Shown piece after piece: positions 60,736-64,000 of a stretch of DNA of 64,000 nt (position 1 is its first letter; every line of letters starts with the position of its first letter). The notes beneath the pieces are model-generated. The model made no database searches. It saw nothing but the letters and a program-made list of their open reading frames with translations, and was not told where the DNA came from. The DNA is from a virus, in the IMG/VR virus record IMGVR_UViG_3300027902_000006, positions 1 through 64,000 of that record; one strand, given 5' to 3'. A program made the translations under genes and the position numbers.

Positions 60736-61125
60736 TTATTGTATTACGTTCAGTCCATTAGTAGTTCTCCATCGAATCCATTTTTCTTTGGAAAGTGGAG
60801 TGACCGGTTGAGTTGAATGTGAATTGTAATACTGCAAACCGATCAGATAATTCTCGTACTGATTCGCGCTAGCCGCGGAATCAAGCATCTGTTTTTCCAC
60901 ATTGTTACGATTTTTGATAGCCGAACCAATTAGAAGAGCCGCGACAAGTCCGAGAGCCATTGCTCCACCCGCGGCACCTGCTGCGTAACCCGGAGATACT
61001 CCGTACCTAAAGCCATAACCATAACCGTAACCAGGATAACAACCAGAACGCCAAGCAAAAGCAGGTGTTACTACTGCGAATGTTAAAGATGCACACACAC
61101 TGAGAGCTATAAGTTTCTTCTTCAT
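60736..61125 (-). CDS. secreted Gly/Tyr-rich protein
   Basis: This 129-residue protein has a signal peptide (LIALSVCASLTFAVVTPAFA), a Gly/Tyr repeat (YPGYGYGYGFRYGVSPGYAA), a hydrophobic stretch (GGAMALGLVAALLIGSAI) and a soluble tail. The layout recalls small glycine-zipper envelope proteins. It sits between a single-helix membrane peptide and the lysozyme-like gene, an arrangement compatible with a lysis or envelope module. Confidence 0.6.
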   Translation of the reverse strand: MKKKLIALSVCASLTFAVVTPAFAWRSGCYPGYGYGYGFRYGVSPGYAAGAAGGAMALGLVAALLIGSAIKNRNNVEKQMLDSAASANQYENYLIGLQYYNSHSTQPVTPLSKEKWIRWRTTNGLNVIQ

Positions 61126-61126
61126 G

Positions 61127-61249
61127 TTAGTCCCCCGCTCGTAGTATAGCGCCTATGATAACAAGAGACAGAGTTAATAGTATGATTATCTCACTAGCAC
61201 GTAGAAAATACTCAAATGGAATACCGAAGAAAGTTAATCCATGAAACAT
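61127..61249 (-). CDS. 40-residue single-helix membrane protein
   Basis: ATG at 61249 is eight bases after AGGAGG. The peptide has a short N-terminal amphipathic part (FHGLTFFGIPFEYFLRA) and a membrane helix (IIILLTLSLVIIGAIL). It ends one base before the next start. Size and layout fit a holin-like or regulatory membrane peptide. Confidence 0.6.
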   Translation of the reverse strand: MFHGLTFFGIPFEYFLRASEIIILLTLSLVIIGAILRAGD

Positions 61250-61263
61250 AATGCCTCCTTTTT

Positions 61264-61635
61264 TTAGTCGTATGTGTAGAAATCTACACTACCTATTTTA
61301 GTGTGACAAAATGCTTGAGAAAGTGGTTTAATCCAAACGACCCTTCCGTTGATTTGTGACCAGATCCAAAGTTTAAAGAGTTTTCTCCAAGGCCATGTCA
61401 GAAAAGCTCGTATCGGGGCGTTATACTCTAGGACGCGTTCATATTTGAGGAAGTCCGCCCATACTGTATTATAGCCAACTACTGAGACAGAAGACGGACC
61501 CTTCTTGACTGCTAGAGTAAACTTAGCTCCATCTTTCCAATACTGAGCTACAACATTCCCACACGTACAGCGAGTGGCGTTATAGCTAACTTCAATAAGG
61601 TAGTCGTTACACAGTCGGCATTTAACAATCTTCAC
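61264..61635 (-). CDS. zinc-ribbon protein (GTG start)
   Basis: This 123-residue protein has an N-terminal ribbon CRLCNDYLIEVSYNATRCTC and then a beta/aromatic region. Small phage proteins with this C-x-x-C ... C-x-C-G start are common; the function is unknown. The GTG shares its first base with the stop of the preceding peptide (TAGTG). Confidence 0.65.
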   Translation of the reverse strand: MKIVKCRLCNDYLIEVSYNATRCTCGNVVAQYWKDGAKFTLAVKKGPSSVSVVGYNTVWADFLKYERVLEYNAPIRAFLTWPWRKLFKLWIWSQINGRVVWIKPLSQAFCHTKIGSVDFYTYD

Positions 61636-61721
61636 TACTTCTTTCCCTTTCGACGCCGTCTTCTATTCCGTCGCTTCTTACTGCCTATTTTTCGACGGCC
61701 TGTTCTTCGTTTGGTTGCCAT
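61635..61721 (-). CDS. 28-residue Arg/Lys-rich peptide
   Basis: A frame begins at ATG 61721 inside the end of the glycosyltransferase gene and encodes an almost wholly basic peptide (RRTGRRKIGSKKRRNRRRRR and on). Its stop overlaps the next GTG. It has no good ribosome-binding site and partly overlaps a coding region, but the exact junction and the match in style to other basic microproteins make it worth listing. Confidence 0.4.
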   Translation of the reverse strand: MATKRRTGRRKIGSKKRRNRRRRRKGKK

Positions 61722-62698
61722 TCAAGTTTCCCGAGCACCTTGCTCCACCACTTCTTATAATTGTATTCCTCTGTCGCTCTTTTCCAACCATTCGCAGCGA
61801 TTTCAAGACGTTTCTTGGGATATCTCAAATAGTCTTTAATCTTTTTAGTGAGATCATCGTAGTTGGGTTCCTCCCCGTTCATCTCATAAGCAACATAGTC
61901 AACATCTGGAATGAACCAACGGTTCAACTGAGAGGTCTTTGCTGCCATCAACATAGTACCAGAGAGAGTAGTTTCCCATGCTCTCCCTTTATGATGGTAT
62001 GGAGTAAAGTCTAACATTATTTTACAGTTTCGCATATACCCTGCGTAGTCCTGAGCTGAGAGTTTATCCTCTCGCTGACCCCCTGAGTGACTCACAACGA
62101 TACCTCTTCTTTGTAACTCAGCAAAAGCCTTGACTCGTTCTGGCCTATTATCAAGGCTTCCGGCGTGGGCTACATCTATGGGACGTTCGCTTACCGGATC
62201 TCCGTAATAGAGTTCAGGATTCTGTGGAGTCCACATAGCCATAAGACTCTCGGGTGAGTCTTTGAATGTATAATCCATTGTCAGACTCAAATTAACATAC
62301 GGATAGAGAAGTTGAATCATGTGTTGACTTGTTTCCCATGTAGAGTCCCACCAGATAGTACATGTTCTCAGTTTCGGATTGATGCGCTTCATTCTATGGA
62401 ACGTAAGAATATCTGGATTGAATGGGCCAATAGGATCAGACGGCCCTAACTTTCCTACTAACCAAGTGTATATAACGATGTCAACCTTATGTTCTGCAAC
62501 AATCGTCAAAAGTTCAGAATCGGCCTTTTCTCCGTTTTGGAGAAACCAATCATCGAAGTGAAGAACTCTATGCTCCTCGGCAAATCCAGTTAGAGCTAGA
62601 GTATCAAAGAGGTTGTGATAAGAATTAGTCAGCCCAAACTCAGGGTTGTTAGAAGGCCATTTTTCTGTTACAAATAACACGTTGGGTTTCAAAAACAC
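61685..62698 (-). CDS. CgeB-like glycosyltransferase
   Basis: This 337-residue GT-B-type protein opens PNVLFVTEKWPSNNPEFGLT. Near the end it has KGRAWETTLSGTMLMAAKTS, then IPDVDYVAYEM and YLRYPKKRLEIAANGWKRAT. This is the CgeB/glycosyltransferase family 1 C-terminal signature, whose Glu binds the sugar nucleotide. It belongs to the minus-strand operon and may act on the same glycan as 58328. Confidence 0.85.
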   Translation of the reverse strand: MFLKPNVLFVTEKWPSNNPEFGLTNSYHNLFDTLALTGFAEEHRVLHFDDWFLQNGEKADSELLTIVAEHKVDIVIYTWLVGKLGPSDPIGPFNPDILTFHRMKRINPKLRTCTIWWDSTWETSQHMIQLLYPYVNLSLTMDYTFKDSPESLMAMWTPQNPELYYGDPVSERPIDVAHAGSLDNRPERVKAFAELQRRGIVVSHSGGQREDKLSAQDYAGYMRNCKIMLDFTPYHHKGRAWETTLSGTMLMAAKTSQLNRWFIPDVDYVAYEMNGEEPNYDDLTKKIKDYLRYPKKRLEIAANGWKRATEEYNYKKWWSKVLGKLEWQPNEEQAVEK

Positions 62699-62702
62699 TC
62701 CT

Positions 62703-62909
62703 TTACCAGCTCTTTCCGTCTAGATATGTATGGATATAATCAATAAAGTTTTCAACTGCTCGGTGTTCGGATGGAAACCCAGAAAGTCCCTCGTTTCCTG
62801 TTTCATCCCAAAACCCATAACTTAGTCTTGTTCCCTCTTTCTCGACAAAAATATACGGACGATGGCGCAGAGAAAAAACATCCTTTCCAACTCGGTCATC
62901 AGTAGTCAT
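62703..62909 (-). CDS. hypothetical 68-residue protein
   Basis: This small acidic protein (RHRPYIFVEKEGTRLSYGFW, then SGFPSEHRAVENFIDYIHTY) has alternating strand and helix. It lies just after a GC-rich non-coding patch and before the CgeB-like gene. No family. Confidence 0.55.
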   Translation of the reverse strand: MTTDDRVGKDVFSLRHRPYIFVEKEGTRLSYGFWDETGNEGLSGFPSEHRAVENFIDYIHTYLDGKSW

Positions 62910-62927
62910 CTTGATATCCTAATTACG

Positions 62928-63064
62928 GTGGGTCGGATTCGATACCGACTTGGGCAGATTCAACCAGAGCGTCCGACTCGAAAAAAAGCCTGCTCTTGGC
63001 AGCTTACGGCTCAACTCTACTGCCCCATAGGCGTGATAGTCTCGGTTCCCCGCCGAGTCGCCAC
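62928..63064. ncRNA. possible structured RNA in a GC-rich gap
   Basis: This non-coding gap has many complementary pieces: GGTGG (62928-62932) with CCACC at the far end, GTCGG/CCGAC (62932-62936 with 62945-62949), CGACTCG/CGAGTCG (62974-62980 with 63054-63060), GGCAG/CTGCC (62998-63002 with 63020-63024) and CTCGG/CCGAG (63041-63045 with 63053-63057). Some compete with one another. A run of seven A (62981-62987), read as T on the minus strand after the GCCT...AGGC pair, would also fit a terminator for the protease gene. I do not recognise an RNA family, and strand is undecided. Confidence 0.35.
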
Positions 63065-63073
63065 CATGTTATC

Positions 63074-63883
63074 TTAATCTAAATCTACCCAACCACTTTT
63101 GAGTAGAACCCAAAAGTCATCGGCTTGGTTACTATCGAAATACCAGTACGGGAGATATCCATATCCTTTGTCTCCCCAACTAGTTCCCCATGAGTTACGA
63201 ATAATTACATTCCCTTTATTATCGTCAAAACCAACGGCTGATATAGCATGACCGCCAACAGTAGGTTCGCCACTTTTAGGAGTGGGGATAACCCCAGTGT
63301 TACCTACATCTGGATTGTCTATACTCTTATAACAGGTAAAGCCGAACGCAACTGGAGTCTTCGTCTTAAGAAACGATTTTATTTGAGCTAACGAAGTAAG
63401 TTTAATATAGTTTAACCCTTTATAGGACTGTGCCATAGCATAGGCATCAGGAGGTGGTTCTATATCAAACTTAGTCTCATCGTAGGGCCAAATCCATTCA
63501 GGAGGACTACCGATGGCAGCTAGTGCCTTAATAGTAGTTCTGATTTCAGAGCCCGTATCTCCAATGGCAACTGGACCACGAGTTTTATAGTAGAGCTTGC
63601 GGCTAACGCGGTAAAGGAAAAGCCTTGAGTGGTCCAAATATTTACCAAAGCTTTGGCGTTCACCATATTCCAAGATACCCGTAACGGCATGTGCCGTACA
63701 CGACCCGAGGTTTCCCTGATCCTCAATCGGACTAAGAAATCCTGTCGATCTAAGATCAACCCGGGAGACAGCGAGATCGGCTCCCATTGCGAGTAGTTTA
63801 GTGGTAGTCGGAGGATGTGGAATATCACCCACACCGAAGTCTCTGACGTCCGGTAAATCCCGAATCCATCCAGTACCTTTCAT
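63074..63883 (-). CDS. papain-family (C1A) cysteine protease
   Basis: This 269-residue protein has the full catalytic set: Gln56 (IEDQGNLGSCTAHAV), Cys62, His212 (VGGHAISAVGFDD) and Asn230 (IIRNSWGTSWGDKG). There is no signal peptide or long pro-region, so it is active in the cytoplasm or in the virion. Phage C1A proteases are rare; related proteins occur in bacteria and giant viruses. It is coupled by ATGA to the gene at the window edge. Confidence 0.9.
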   Translation of the reverse strand: MKGTGWIRDLPDVRDFGVGDIPHPPTTTKLLAMGADLAVSRVDLRSTGFLSPIEDQGNLGSCTAHAVTGILEYGERQSFGKYLDHSRLFLYRVSRKLYYKTRGPVAIGDTGSEIRTTIKALAAIGSPPEWIWPYDETKFDIEPPPDAYAMAQSYKGLNYIKLTSLAQIKSFLKTKTPVAFGFTCYKSIDNPDVGNTGVIPTPKSGEPTVGGHAISAVGFDDNKGNVIIRNSWGTSWGDKGYGYLPYWYFDSNQADDFWVLLKSGWVDLD

Positions 63884-64000
63884 TTTGTTACTAAACCTCC
63901 CTCTTTAAACTGTCGCTCTAATTCATAGGTTTTCTTCAATTTAGTAGTAGCCGGAACTACTTGGTTAATAGTAGTAATCGCTTGTGGAAATTCTACGGTC
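63880..64000 (-). CDS. partial gene cut by the window edge
   Basis: A frame is open from 64000 to a TGA at 63880-63882 that overlaps the protease ATG. The visible 39 residues are hydrophobic at first and then Lys/Glu-rich (KLKKTYELERQFKEGG). Only the C-terminus is in the window, so no function can be assigned. Confidence 0.5.
   Translation of the reverse strand, partial: TVEFPQAITTINQVVPATTKLKKTYELERQFKEGGLVTK

Noticed and set aside
62928-63064. tRNA or tmRNA
   Set aside because: One arm (GTCGG...CCGAC) looks like a T arm but has an 8-base loop, and I cannot place an anticodon arm or a 7-bp acceptor stem with a tRNA-sized molecule.

Overview
The window is part of a tailed double-stranded DNA phage genome (Caudoviricetes), almost certainly one with a long non-contractile, lambda-like tail. 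It holds a terminase pair, a DUF4055-type portal, a Mu-F/SPP1-gp7-like minor head protein, a scaffold, a GP5-like major capsid protein, adaptor and neck proteins, and a major tail tube protein. It also has lambda G/GT-like tail chaperones joined by a textbook -1 slippery heptamer, a 1281-residue tape measure, DUF1833, an NlpC/P60 peptidase and a J-like tail tip protein. No sheath or contractile baseplate gene was seen. ATG, GTG and TTG starts with Shine-Dalgarno sites are used, and TAA, TAG and TGA are all genuine stops, so the code is standard. The host cannot be read from the sequence. The lambda-type tail and the WlbA/WlbB-like sugar enzymes fit a Gram-negative-type envelope, and the CCTAGG-rich palindromes on the left recall repeat elements of some environmental bacteria, but neither is proof.

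Layout. (1) 1-3540: a mostly non-coding control or junction region crowded with repeats: a GTTGTATKC tract, GTAAGTAAGTCCCCC elements, four TTTTGTGTTTCGTGTA elements, a CGTCTCGT tandem and CCTAGG-type palindromes. It has one small helix-turn-helix gene and one uncertain lysine/alanine-rich gene. (2) 3580-4545: a free-standing GIY-YIG homing endonuclease. (3) 4.7-17.5 kb, plus strand: packaging and head module with cargo genes inserted (a radical SAM gene between terS and terL, two Rossmann methyltransferase-fold genes, a metallophosphoesterase). (4) 17.6-30.3 kb, plus strand: a glycan/cargo island inside the late genes: glycosyltransferases, WlbA-like dehydrogenase, WlbB-like acetyltransferase, a SPASM radical SAM, several lysine-rich microproteins, duplicated GT-like and methyltransferase-like pairs, and a glycosyltransferase fused in frame to a second GIY-YIG endonuclease. 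(5) 30.3-37.1 kb: virion surface and fibre-like proteins, including an 830-residue protein with about 145 S-x-S-P tetrapeptides. (6) 36.4-52.3 kb: connector, neck, tail and tail tip. (7) 52.3-54.4 kb: small membrane proteins. (8) 54.4-64.0 kb, minus strand: a tightly packed convergent operon with a split transketolase, a PL5-like alginate-lyase-fold protein, a B12-binding radical SAM, two glycosyltransferases, a secreted lysozyme-like protein and a papain-family protease that runs into a gene cut by the window edge.

How it fits together. The structural genes are ordinary, but they carry an unusually heavy load of carbohydrate and radical chemistry. The most economical inference is that this phage builds or remodels an unusual glycan, either on its own virion or on the host envelope. 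Candidate steps are nucleotide-sugar oxidation and acetylation (19.0-20.7 kb), two-carbon transfer by a split transketolase (54.4 and 59.3 kb), radical SAM steps (5.4, 22.8 and 56.7 kb), transfer by at least five glycosyltransferases, and glycan cleavage (55.6 and 60.2 kb). Two of these enzymes (transketolase N-subunit and the PL5-like protein) each show a Gln where the family normally has an active-site His. Homing endonucleases have also been active: one left a duplicated glycosyltransferase C-terminus behind it.
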